64,000 nucleotides of DNA, from contig JANXTF010000070.1 in NCBI GenBank assembly GCA_025352565.1, positions 1-64,000 on the forward strand, written 5' to 3'. A program made the translations under genes and the position numbers. Shown in pieces: positions 52,723 to 61,600 of this stretch; positions within the stretch are counted from its first letter, which is position 1, and each line of letters opens with the position of its first letter. This DNA comes from Rhodospirillales bacterium (GTDB lineage Bacteria > Pseudomonadota > Alphaproteobacteria > Acetobacterales > Acetobacteraceae). The notes beneath the pieces were generated by a model. The model did not search any database. It was not told the origin of the DNA and saw only the letters and a list, made by a program, of their open reading frames with translations.

Positions 52723-53940
52723 ATGGGTATCGACCGCCGCACCCTCCTTGCCGCCGCAGCTGCCGCGTCGCTGCCGCTTTCGCGCGCCGGCGCCCAGACG
52801 CCCACGCTGAAAATCGGCTGCCTCACCGATCTTTCAGGTCCGTACAAGGACCTTGCCGGCCCCGTCGCGGTCTCGTGCGTGCATCAGGCGCTCGAGGATT
52901 TCGGCATCTCCGGCAAGGCCATCAAGGTCGAGGTGGTCTCCGCCGACCACCAGAACAAGCCCGACGTGGGTGCTGGCATCGCCGGGCAGTGGTTCGACCG
53001 GGACGGCGTCGATATCATCCTGGAAGTCGCCAACTCGGGCGTGGCGCTCGCGGTCGCTGGCGTCGCCAAGGCCAAGAACAAGGTCTACATCAACTCGGGT
53101 GCCGCCACGTCGGACCTCACCGGCTCGGGCTGCAACGCCAACACCATCCACTGGGCCTACGACACCTACATGCTGGCCAAGTCCACCGGCGGGGCGCTCG
53201 CCCGCGCCGGCGGCGACAGCTGGTTCTTCATCACCGCCGACTACGCCTTCGGCAAGGCGTTGCAACGCGATACGACGGGCTTCATCACCGAGGCAGGCGG
53301 CAAGGTCGCCGGCAGCATCGCCTACCCGTTCCCCGGCACCACCGATTTCTCCTCGCTGCTGCTCCAGGCGCAATCCTCCGGCGCCAAGGTGCTTGGTCTC
53401 GCCAATGCCGGCACCGACACCATCAACTCGATCAAGCAGGCCAACGAGTTCGGCCTCAAGATGAAGATCGCGGGCCTGCTGCTGTTCATCAGCGACGTGC
53501 ATTCCATCGGCCTTCAGGTGGCCCAGGGCATCAACGTCACCGACAGTTTCTACTGGGACATGAACGACCGCAGCCGCGCCTTCTCCGAGCGCCTCAAGCC
53601 CAAGGCGCCGGGTGTGCGTCCCACCATGGTCCATGCCGGCGTCTATTCCAGCACGCTGCATTACCTCAAGGCCGCCGCCGCCATGGGCGTCGCCCAGATC
53701 AAGGCCGATGGCGCGGCCACGGTCGCCCAGCTCAAGAAAATGCCGACCGACGATGATTGCTTCGGTCCCGGCAGCATTCGCGAGGATGGCCGCAAGATCC
53801 ATCCCTCCTATCTGTGGGAGATCAAGAAACCCGGTGAAAGCAAGGGGCCGTGGGACTACTACAAGGCCGTCGCCAACACCCCGGCCGACCAAGCCTTCCG
53901 GCCGCTCAATCAGGGCGGCTGCCCGATGGTGAAGGCATGA
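52723..53940 (+). CDS. Branched-chain-type ABC transporter substrate-binding protein 1
   Basis: A 405-aa periplasmic receptor of the Peripla_BP_6 (leucine/amide/urea-type) fold. The Tat-like signal DRRTLLAAAAAASLPLSRAG ends near GAQ. Family features are KIGCLTDLSGPYKD, EVVSADHQNKPDVG and YPFPGTTDFSSLLLQAQSSG. GGAG lies 9 nt before the ATG at 52723; an ATG at 52708 is the alternative. The next gene is a close paralogue overlapping by 4 nt. True ligand not visible; the SGxADHQNKP-type sequence is common in receptors for short amides or aromatic acids. Confidence 0.92.
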   Translation: MGIDRRTLLAAAAAASLPLSRAGAQTPTLKIGCLTDLSGPYKDLAGPVAVSCVHQALEDFGISGKAIKVEVVSADHQNKPDVGAGIAGQWFDRDGVDIILEVANSGVALAVAGVAKAKNKVYINSGAATSDLTGSGCNANTIHWAYDTYMLAKSTGGALARAGGDSWFFITADYAFGKALQRDTTGFITEAGGKVAGSIAYPFPGTTDFSSLLLQAQSSGAKVLGLANAGTDTINSIKQANEFGLKMKIAGLLLFISDVHSIGLQVAQGINVTDSFYWDMNDRSRAFSERLKPKAPGVRPTMVHAGVYSSTLHYLKAAAAMGVAQIKADGAATVAQLKKMPTDDDCFGPGSIREDGRKIHPSYLWEIKKPGESKGPWDYYKAVANTPADQAFRPLNQGGCPMVKA

Positions 53941-55172
53941 ACCCCGTGCTTCCCCGCCGCACCCTGCTCGCCGGTGCCGCGGCCGCCCCGCTCGTCGGCT
54001 TCGGTCGCCGTGCCAGGGCGCAGGCCAACACGCTGCGCATCGGCGTGTTGAACGACCAGTCGGGCCCCTACCGGGACACCGGCGGCACCACTTCGGCCAT
54101 CTGCTGCCGCCAGGCCGTCGAGGAATTCGGCAGCCAGGGCTTCAACGTCGAGGTCGTCACTGCCGATCACCAGAACAAGCCGGACCTCGGTGCCTCGATC
54201 GCCCGCGAATGGTACGACCGCAACGACGTGGACATGATCCTCGACGTGCCGACCTCGTCGGTCGCCCTCGCGGTCGCCGCCGTCGCCAAGGAGAAGAACA
54301 AGGTCCATCTCAACACCGGGGCCGCCACCGCGGACCTCACCGGCAAGGCCTGCGCGCCCTGCATCGTACACTGGTCGTACGACACCTACATGCTTGCCAA
54401 ATCGACTGGCGGCGCGACGGTGAAGGCCGGCGGCACCAGCTGGTATTTCATCACCGCGGACTACGCTTTCGGCCAGCAGCTTCAGCGCGACACCACCGCC
54501 TTCGTCCAGGCCGCCGGCGGCAAGGTGCTCGGCGCCTCGCCCTATCCGTTCCCCGGCACCACGGATTTCTCGTCCTTCCTGCTCCAGGCGCAATCCTCCG
54601 GCGCCAAGGTGCTCGGCCTCTGCAACGCCGGCGGCGACACGGTCAACAGCATCAAGCAGGCGGTCGAGTTCGGCCTCACCAAAAACGGCACCATGAGCAT
54701 CGCCGCCATGCTGATGTTCATCACCGACGTGAACGCCCTCGGCCTCGATATCGCGCAAGGCCTGTCGCTCACCGAAAGCTTCTACTGGGATTTGAACGAC
54801 GGCACCCGCGCCTTCACCAACCGGGTGAAGTCCAAGACTCCGAACAACTGGCCCAACATGATCCACGCCGCCTGCTACGCCGGCACGAAGCACTTCCTGA
54901 AGGCCGTCGCCGGTCTCGGCATCGCCGACGCCAAGAAAAGCGGCAAGGCGATCGTGGACAAGATGAAGTCCATGCAGACCGACGATGATTGCTTCGGCAA
55001 GAATACCATCCGCGAAGATGGGCTGCTGCTGTGTCCGGCCTATCTGTTCCAGGTGAAGAAGCCATCGGAAAGCAAGGGAAAATGGGACTACTACACCACC
55101 AAGGTCACCTCGCCCGCCGCCGAGGCCTGGAAGCCGCTGAACGAAAGCGGCTGCGCGTTCGTAAAAGCCTGA
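53937..55172 (+). CDS. Branched-chain-type ABC transporter substrate-binding protein 2
   Basis: A 411-aa receptor with a Tat signal (PRRTLLAGAAAAPLVGFGRR) and blocks nearly identical to the preceding gene (VVTADHQNKPDLGASIA, TYMLAKSTGGA, PFPGTTDFSS, PTDDDCFG-like QTDDDCFGKN). It is a tandem duplicate with divergent linker and cleft residues. It starts as ATGA in the stop of receptor 1. A 150-bp gap with a large palindrome separates it from livH. Confidence 0.92.
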   Translation: MNPVLPRRTLLAGAAAAPLVGFGRRARAQANTLRIGVLNDQSGPYRDTGGTTSAICCRQAVEEFGSQGFNVEVVTADHQNKPDLGASIAREWYDRNDVDMILDVPTSSVALAVAAVAKEKNKVHLNTGAATADLTGKACAPCIVHWSYDTYMLAKSTGGATVKAGGTSWYFITADYAFGQQLQRDTTAFVQAAGGKVLGASPYPFPGTTDFSSFLLQAQSSGAKVLGLCNAGGDTVNSIKQAVEFGLTKNGTMSIAAMLMFITDVNALGLDIAQGLSLTESFYWDLNDGTRAFTNRVKSKTPNNWPNMIHAACYAGTKHFLKAVAGLGIADAKKSGKAIVDKMKSMQTDDDCFGKNTIREDGLLLCPAYLFQVKKPSESKGKWDYYTTKVTSPAAEAWKPLNESGCAFVKA

Positions 55173-55206
55173 CGTGACGGAACTCTCCAAGCTCTAGCGC
55201 GGTCCC

Positions 55207-55279
55207 CCACCCCGGCCCTCCCCGCAAAAGCGGGGGGGAAGATTATGCTCCCTCCCCTTGGTGGAGAGGGCCGGGGTGG
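55207..55279. repeat. Large extragenic palindrome between receptor 2 and livH
   Basis: CCACCCCGGCCCTC at 55207-55220 pairs perfectly with GAGGGCCGGGGTGG at 55266-55279; the loop holds another small hairpin (CCCGCAAAAGCGGG). The word CCCGGCCCTCCCC also occurs near 4.2 kb, so this is a family of extragenic palindromes. It lies inside the operon, so it probably adjusts mRNA levels of the receptors versus the permeases. Confidence 0.75.
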
Positions 55280-55323
55280 CGGGAAATCAGCGCAATCTGC
55301 ACGCCCCCTCTGGATACCACCGC

Positions 55324-56211
55324 ATGTTCATGATCCTCGGCTACCCCGCCCCCCTGATGTTTGGCCAGCTTCTGCTCGGCCTCATCAACGGCGCCTTCTA
55401 CGCGCTGCTCTCGCTGGGCCTGGCCATCATCTTCGGCATGTTGCGGATCATCAACTTCGCCCATGGCGCCTTGTTCATGCTCGGCGCCTTCGTCGCCTGG
55501 GGCATGCTGCAATACGGCGGCATCGGCTATTGGCCGGCACTGATCGTCGCCCCGATCATCGTGGGCGCCTTCGGGGTGTTCCTCGAACGCACCATGATCC
55601 GGCACCTGTACAAGCTGGACCATCTGTATGGCCTGCTGCTCACCTTCGGGTTGGCCGAAATCATTGAGGGCCTGGCCCGCAACCAGTTCGGCAGCTCTGG
55701 CATGCCCTACGCCATCCCGGCCGCCTTGCAAGGCGCGGTCAACCTCGGCTTCATGTTCCTGCCCATCTACCGTGGCTGGGTCGTCATCGCCGCGGTCGTC
55801 GTGTGCCTGGTCACCTGGATCGCGATCGAGCGGACCAGCCTGGGAGCCACCTTGCGCGCAGCCACCGAGAACGCTCCGCTGGTACAGGCCTTCGGCGTCA
55901 ACGTGCCGCGCCTCATCACACTCACCTACGGCGCGGGCGTGGCGCTCGCCGCCTTCGGGGGCGTGCTGGCGGCGCCGATCTATTCGGTCAATCCCAACAT
56001 GGGGTCGAACTTCATCATCGTCGTGTTCGCCGTCGTGGTCATCGGCGGCATGGGCTCCATCCTCGGTTCGATCGTCACCGGCTTTGGCCTCGGCGTCGTC
56101 GAGGGGCTGACCAAGGTCTTCTACCCGCAGGCCTCGGCCACGGTGATCTTCGTTGTCATGGTGATCGTCCTGCTCGCCAGACCCGCCGGTCTGTTCGGAA
56201 AGGCCACCTGA
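55324..56211 (+). CDS. livH: Branched-chain-type ABC transporter permease (LivH)
   Basis: A 295-aa inner-membrane permease with about 8 helices. LGLINGAFYALLSLGLAIIF, INFAHGALFMLGAF, a cytoplasmic ERTSLGATLRAATENAPLVQ loop and FAVVVIGGMGSILGS are typical of LivH. ATG 55324 begins after the palindrome; no strong Shine-Dalgarno. livM starts 1 nt after its stop. Confidence 0.94.
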   Translation: MFMILGYPAPLMFGQLLLGLINGAFYALLSLGLAIIFGMLRIINFAHGALFMLGAFVAWGMLQYGGIGYWPALIVAPIIVGAFGVFLERTMIRHLYKLDHLYGLLLTFGLAEIIEGLARNQFGSSGMPYAIPAALQGAVNLGFMFLPIYRGWVVIAAVVVCLVTWIAIERTSLGATLRAATENAPLVQAFGVNVPRLITLTYGAGVALAAFGGVLAAPIYSVNPNMGSNFIIVVFAVVVIGGMGSILGSIVTGFGLGVVEGLTKVFYPQASATVIFVVMVIVLLARPAGLFGKAT

Positions 56212-56212
56212 G

Positions 56213-57163
56213 ATGACCGGTTTCCTCGCGCGCCAGGGCTTCTCGCGCGCCCAGGGCATCGCCTTCGTGCTGATGGTCGTGCTGATCGCGGTGGCGCCGT
56301 TCCAGCTCTACCCCGTGTTCCTGATGAAGGTGCTCTGCTTCGCGCTGTTCGCCTGCGCTTTCAACCTGCTGATCGGCTATGTCGGCCTGCTGAGCTTCGG
56401 CCACGCCGCCTATTTCGGCTTCGGCAGCTACGTCGCCGCCTGGACCGCCAAGAACTGGGGCCTCAGCGCGGAGGTCGCGATCCTGCTTGGCGGCCTGACA
56501 GGTGCGGGCCTCGGCACCGCCTTCGGCTGGCTCGCCATCCGCCGCCTCGGCATCTACTTCTCCATGATTACCCTCGCCCTCGCCCAGATGGCCTATTTCT
56601 TCGCCCTCCAGGCCCCGTTCACCGGCGGCGAGGACGGCATCCAGCAGGTGCCGCGCGCGCCCTTGTTCGGCACCATCTCCATGCAGTCCGACCTGCATAC
56701 CTACTGGCTGGTCGCCGGCGTGTTCATCCTGTTCTTCCTGCTGATCCATCGGGTGGTGCATTCGCCGTTCGGCCAGGTGCTGAAGGCCATCCGCGAGAAC
56801 GAGCCGCGCGCCATCTCGCTCGGCTACCGGGTGGACAGCTACAAGCTGACCGCCTTCATCCTGTCGTGCTTCGTGGCCGGCATCGCCGGCGGCACCAAGT
56901 CCCTGGTGTTCGGCATCGCAACGCTGACCGATGTGAATTTCCAGATGTCAGGCGAGGTCGTGCTGATGACGCTCCTCGGTGGCCTCGGCACCATCTTCGG
57001 CCCCGTCATGGGCGCGCTGATCGTCACCGGCATGGAGCAGTATTTCGCCCAGCTCGGCGCCTGGGTGACCGTGATGCAGGGTGTCATCTTCGTCGCCTGC
57101 GTGCTGCTGTTCCGCCGCGGCATCGTCGGCGAAATCGGTGCGAAACTGAAAATCATCCTCTGA
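56213..57163 (+). CDS. livM: Branched-chain-type ABC transporter permease (LivM)
   Basis: A 316-aa inner-membrane permease partner of LivH. NLLIGYVGLLSFGHAAYFGF, IRENEPRAISLGYRVDSYKL (ATPase-contact loop) and MTLLGGLGTIFGPVMGA are typical. It ends the operon and is followed 1 nt later by a 15-bp-arm terminator hairpin. Confidence 0.94.
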   Translation: MTGFLARQGFSRAQGIAFVLMVVLIAVAPFQLYPVFLMKVLCFALFACAFNLLIGYVGLLSFGHAAYFGFGSYVAAWTAKNWGLSAEVAILLGGLTGAGLGTAFGWLAIRRLGIYFSMITLALAQMAYFFALQAPFTGGEDGIQQVPRAPLFGTISMQSDLHTYWLVAGVFILFFLLIHRVVHSPFGQVLKAIRENEPRAISLGYRVDSYKLTAFILSCFVAGIAGGTKSLVFGIATLTDVNFQMSGEVVLMTLLGGLGTIFGPVMGALIVTGMEQYFAQLGAWVTVMQGVIFVACVLLFRRGIVGEIGAKLKIIL

Positions 57164-57195
57164 GCGTGTTGGCCGGCCCAGGCCGGCCAACACGC
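57164..57195 (+). terminator. Perfect 15-bp-arm hairpin after livM
   Basis: GCGTGTTGGCCGGCC at 57164-57178 is the exact inverse of GGCCGGCCAACACGC at 57181-57195, directly after the livM stop. The tight centre leaves a loop of about four bases. It could act on both the liv operon and the convergent GST gene, which ends 15 nt later. Confidence 0.8.
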
Positions 57196-57209
57196 CTTGC
57201 TTCGGTGCC

Positions 57210-57905
57210 CTATCGCGCGGCGAACTGCGTGGCGCCGAACATCACCTCGCGCTCCGCGTCGGTAATCGCCCCCTGACGCCGGCTTTCCGACAGCACCTCC
57301 ACCCCCCGCATCACCGCCGGCCGCGCCGCGATCGCATCGTGCCACCGCTTCACCGCGGGATAGGCTGCAAGGTCGATGCCCCGCCGCTCCGGGCCGCGCA
57401 CCCACGGGAAGGTCGCGATATCGGCGATCGAGTACTCGTCGCCCGCCAGATACGCCGCCTCCGAAAGCCGCTTGTCCAGCACCCGGTGCAGCCGCTTCAC
57501 CTCGTTGGCATACCGCTCGATCGCATAGGGCAGCTTTTCGGGCGCGTAGGCGGCGAAGTGGTTCCATTGCCCGAACATCGGTCCCACGCCGCCCATCTGG
57601 AACATCAGCCATTGCAGGCAGGCGTAGCGCGCATGCGGGTCGGCGGGCATCAGCTTGCCTGTCTTCTCCGCCAGGTAAATCAGGATTGCGCCGCTCTCGA
57701 ACAGCACGATATGCCTGCCTCCCGGCCCCTCCGGATCGACGATCGCCGGAATGCGGTGGTTCGGCGTGAGCGCCAGGAACCCGGGCTTGAACTGGTCGCC
57801 CGCGCCGATGTTCACTGGGATCACCTTGTAGGGCAGCCCCAGTTCCTCCAGTGCGATATGCACCTTGTGGCCGTTCGGCGTGGGCCAGGTCCAGGCTTCG
57901 ATCAT
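57210..57905 (-). CDS. Glutathione S-transferase, YfcG/Ure2-like
   Basis: A 231-aa cytosolic GST. The thioredoxin-like half carries TPNGHKVHIALEELGLPYKV, LTPNHRIPAIVDPEG and FESGAILIYLAEKTGKL, the pattern of the nu-class/YfcG disulfide-bond oxidoreductases, followed by the helical C-terminal half. It is divergent from the MarR regulator with a 187-bp gap, so regulation by that protein is plausible. Confidence 0.92.
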   Translation of the reverse strand: MIEAWTWPTPNGHKVHIALEELGLPYKVIPVNIGAGDQFKPGFLALTPNHRIPAIVDPEGPGGRHIVLFESGAILIYLAEKTGKLMPADPHARYACLQWLMFQMGGVGPMFGQWNHFAAYAPEKLPYAIERYANEVKRLHRVLDKRLSEAAYLAGDEYSIADIATFPWVRGPERRGIDLAAYPAVKRWHDAIAARPAVMRGVEVLSESRRQGAITDAEREVMFGATQFAAR

Positions 57906-57975
57906 CGGGATGCGCTCCGTTGTGTCTGCGGCATGTGGGATGGCGCGCACGGGAATGGAAGCCGCCCTGTGCTTG

Positions 57976-58035
57976 CCTCCGTCCTCCCGCCCTCCGTCCT
58001 CCCGCCCTCCGTCCCCCCGTCCTCGGTCCCCCCGC
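57976..58035. repeat. Four 15-bp tandem repeats in the GST-MarR intergenic region
   Basis: CCTCCGTCCTCCCGC at 57976-57990 and 57991-58005 are identical, followed by two variants (CCTCCGTCCCCCCGT, CCTCGGTCCCCCCGC). The array is pyrimidine-rich and sits between the divergent GST and MarR genes. Confidence 0.9.
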
Positions 58036-58092
58036 TGGCCCACCCCCTGCCCATCCACGGCATCGTTTGCCTACGAACGACTTCCTGCCTAC

Positions 58093-58536
58093 ATGCTCTC
58101 TATGGCCCCGGCACAAACCCTCTTGCCCTACGTCGTCGAACGCCAGGCCGGCTATTGGTTGCGCCGTGCGCATCAGCGCCACACGGCCTTGTTCCAGGAA
58201 GCCATGGCGACACTCGACCTCACGCCCACCCAGTTCACGGCGCTTTTGAAAATCGTCGAACTCGGCCGCACCACGCAGAACCTGCTGGGCCGCCTCGCCG
58301 CCATGGACCCGGCCACCATCCAGGGTGTGGTCCGCCGCCTCGTGGCGCGGGGCCTGTTGCACACGGCGAATGACCCGCTGGACCGGCGCACCGTCGTGCT
58401 GATGCCGACCCCGGCCGGCCGCGACCTCGCGGCGGCGGCCATTCCGATCGCGCGCGACATCACCACATCGACGCTGCAACCGCTGGACGAACATGAACAG
58501 GGCGTGTTCCTGGCGCTTCTCGCCAGACTTGCCTGA
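58093..58536 (+). CDS. MarR-family transcriptional regulator
   Basis: A 147-aa winged-helix dimeric repressor: LTPTQFTALLKIVELGRTTQ, recognition helix region MDPATIQGVVRRLVARGLL and wing NDPLDRRTVVLMPTPAGRD are typical. MarR proteins are released from DNA by small phenolic or oxidising ligands. The start is ATG 58093 or 58102. It probably controls the divergent GST or the downstream oxidoreductase. Its stop lies in the first unit of a 17-bp tandem repeat array. Confidence 0.9.
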   Translation: MLSMAPAQTLLPYVVERQAGYWLRRAHQRHTALFQEAMATLDLTPTQFTALLKIVELGRTTQNLLGRLAAMDPATIQGVVRRLVARGLLHTANDPLDRRTVVLMPTPAGRDLAAAAIPIARDITTSTLQPLDEHEQGVFLALLARLA

Positions 58537-58614
58537 TACCCGGACCTTCCTGATACCCGGACCTTCCTGATACCCAGACCTGCCTGATACCCAGACCTGC
58601 CTGATACGAGGACA
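58532..58614 (+). repeat. 17-bp tandem repeats between marR and the fusion oxidoreductase
   Basis: CCTGATACCCGGACCTT twice (58532-58565), CCTGATACCCAGACCTG twice (58566-58599), then a partial unit (CCTGATACGAGGACA). The array starts in the MarR stop codon and ends in the GAGG ribosome-binding region of the next gene. Confidence 0.92.
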
Positions 58615-58617
58615 CCG

Positions 58618-61600
58618 ATGGACGCCAACGTTCTGGGCTTCGGCTCGACCTTCTCCGGTCTCGCTTCCCGCGACGGCCTCGTGGCGCTCGATCGCCGCTT
58701 CGTGGCCGATCTCGCGACGCGCGATCCCGGCCTGCACGACCGGCTGATGGCCGCCCGCGCCGCACCGGACGCGGTCGATGCCAAGGTCGAAAGCGAACTC
58801 GTGGTCGCGCTCGGACCGTACGTCGAGGATTTCGTGGCCGAACTGTTCGGCGTTACCGACGAGATCGCCGCGATCGCGCGCCGCACCCGCACGCTGGAGC
58901 CGATCCACGCCTGCAAGCGGCTGTTCGTCCAGCGTCAGGCCGTCCGCAAATACGCCGACCCGTCCGCGTTCGATGGCGCCGCATTGCGGGCCGACCTCGA
59001 GGCCCGCTTCGGCGCGCCATTCTCCGAGGCCGCCTTCGCCGCCCATGTGGAAACCTGGGAGCAGGCCGCCGATGCCGAGGCGCTCGACGTGGCGCTGCGC
59101 TACGCTGCCTGGGCCACGCTCACCCCCGCCGGCCGCGCGCGCCATCATGGCGACACGCTGTTCGGCGTGCCGCGCAAGCTCGATTTCCAGCACCTCGTCC
59201 CGGTCGAGACGATCGAGCGGAACGGCGTCACCATGCAGCGCCTGCCGGAACACGACTGGCGGCACCGCGAGGGGTTCGCGCTCACCGATCACGGCATGAA
59301 CGACCAGCAGGCGCTGGACCAGATGAACTACTGCATCCTGTGCCACACCCAGTCCAAGGATTCGTGCAGCAAGGGCCTGAAGGACCGCAAGACCGGCGCA
59401 TTCCAGAAATCGCCCTTCGGGGTCACGCTCGCCGGCTGTCCGCTGGATGAAAAGATCAGCGAGATGCACACGCTGCGGGCGCAAGGTTGCCTGCTGGGCG
59501 CATTCGCCACCATCGCCATCGACAACCCGATGATGGCGGCCACCGGCCACCGCATCTGCAACGACTGCATGAAGGCCTGCGTGTTCCAAAAGCAGGAGCC
59601 GGTGGATATCCCCCAGGCCGAGACATCGGTACTGAAGGATGTGCTGGCCCTGCCATGGGGCTTCGAGATTTATTCCCTGCTGACCCGCTGGAACCCGGCG
59701 GATATTCGCCGTCCGCTGCCTTTGCCCGATAGCGGCCGCAAGGTGCTGATCGTGGGGCTCGGCCCGGCCGGCTTCACGCTGGCGCATCATCTGATGAACG
59801 ACGGCCACACAGTCGTCGCCGTGGACGGCCTCAAGATCGAGCCGCTGGGCTTCGACTTGTCGGCCCCTGTGCGCGATACCGAAAGCCTGTTCGAAGACCT
59901 CGACGACCGCATCATGGCCGGTTTCGGCGGGGTCGCGGAGTACGGCATCACCGTCCGCTGGAACAAGAACTACCTCAAGCTGGTACGCCTGCTGCTGGAG
60001 CGGCGCGCGCAATTCGCCATGTTCGGCGGCGTTCGCTTCGGCGGCGGCGGCACCGTCTCGATCGACGACGCCTGGGCCATGGGCTTCGACCACATCGCGT
60101 TGTGCATGGGGGCCGGCCGCCCCACCGTGATCGACATGCCGGGCGGGCTTGCGCGCGGCGTGCGGCAGGCGTCAGATTTCCTGATGGCGCTGCAACTGAC
60201 GGGCGCGGCCAAGATGGCGTCCATCGCCAACCTGCAGCTCCGCCTGCCGGTCGTGGTGATCGGCGGCGGCCTCACGGCGGTCGATACTGCGACCGAAAGC
60301 CTCGCCTATTACGTTCGCCAGGTGGAGAAATTTTCCCGCCGCTTCCGCACACTCGCCTCCGAGCGCGGCGAGGACGCCGTCCGGCGCGGCTGGAGCGAGG
60401 AGGAGCGCGGCATCGCCGAAACCTTCCTGGCCCACGCCGACGCCATCCGCGCCGAACGCGCCCGTGCTTCGGGGCAGGGCAGGGCGCCCCGCCTCGCCCA
60501 ACTGCTCGAAAGCTGGGGCGGCGCCACCGTCGCCTATCGCAGAAAACTGACCGACGCGCCGAGCTACACGCTGAACCACGAGGAAGTCGCCAAGGCGATG
60601 GAGGAGGGCGTCCGCTTCGCCGAGAACCTCTCGCCGCTCGCGGTCGAGACCGACGAATACGGCCACGCCGCCGGCCTGCGCTGCAAGGCGGCCGATGGCA
60701 CCGAGCATGTCCTGCCTGCCCGCGCCGTCATCGTCGCCGCCGGCACGCAGCCCAACACCGTGCTTGCCCGCGAGGACGGCCGCATCCTGCTCGACGGCAA
60801 GTATTTCCAGGCGATCGCCGACGACGGCGCCCCCGTCTCGCCACAACGCGCCATGAGCAAGCCGGACCACACCCATGTGATGATGCACCGTGCCGGGGAT
60901 GGCCGCCGCATCAGCTTCTTCGGCGACCTGCACCCGAGCTTCTTCGGCAACGTGGTCAAGGCCATGGGCAGCGCCAAGCGCGGTTATCCGCTGGTCACCG
61001 CCGCCCTCTCCGCCCGTCCGGCAACTTCGGTCACCGGCGCCGCGATGATGGCCCGCTGCCACGACGACCTCTCGGCGACCGTCCATGCGGTGCATCGCCT
61101 CACCCCCACCATCATCGAGGTGATCCTCCGCGCGCCAGCCGCCGCCCGCGCGTTCCGCCCCGGCCAGTTCTATCGCCTGCAGAACTACGAGATGAACGCG
61201 CCCCGTCTCTCGGAGAACGCCGGCTCGACCTTGCTCGCCATGGAGGGCCTCGCCATGACCGGGGCGTGGACCGACCCAGAACAAGGTCTGGTTTCGGTGA
61301 TCGCCCTCGAAATGGGCGGCAGCTCCGACCTCTGCGCCACCCTGCGCCCAGGCGAGGCCGTCGTGCTGATGGGTCCGACCGGCACCCCGACCGAGATCCA
61401 CCCGAACACCACGGTCGCCCTCGTCGGCGGCGGCCTTGGCAACGCCGTGCTGTTCAGCATCGGGGCTGCCACCCGCGCCGCCGGCTCCCGCGTGATCTAC
61501 TTCGCCGGCTACAAGGCGTTGCGCGACCGCTACAAGGTCGAAGAGATCGAGCGCGCCGCCGACGTCATCATCTGGTGCTGCGACGAGGCGCCCGGCTTCG

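Noticed and set aside
58063-58080. MarR operator TCGTT-N8-AACGA before marR
   Set aside because: Only five paired bases per arm; too weak to claim without further evidence.
58532-58614. CRISPR-like array
   Set aside because: Units of 17 bp follow one another without spacers and no cas gene is present. It is a simple tandem repeat.
56839-60093. 1084-codon minus-strand frame
   Set aside because: Spans livM, the GST gene in a wrong frame, tandem repeats and the fusion oxidoreductase; composition is low complexity and no motif fits.
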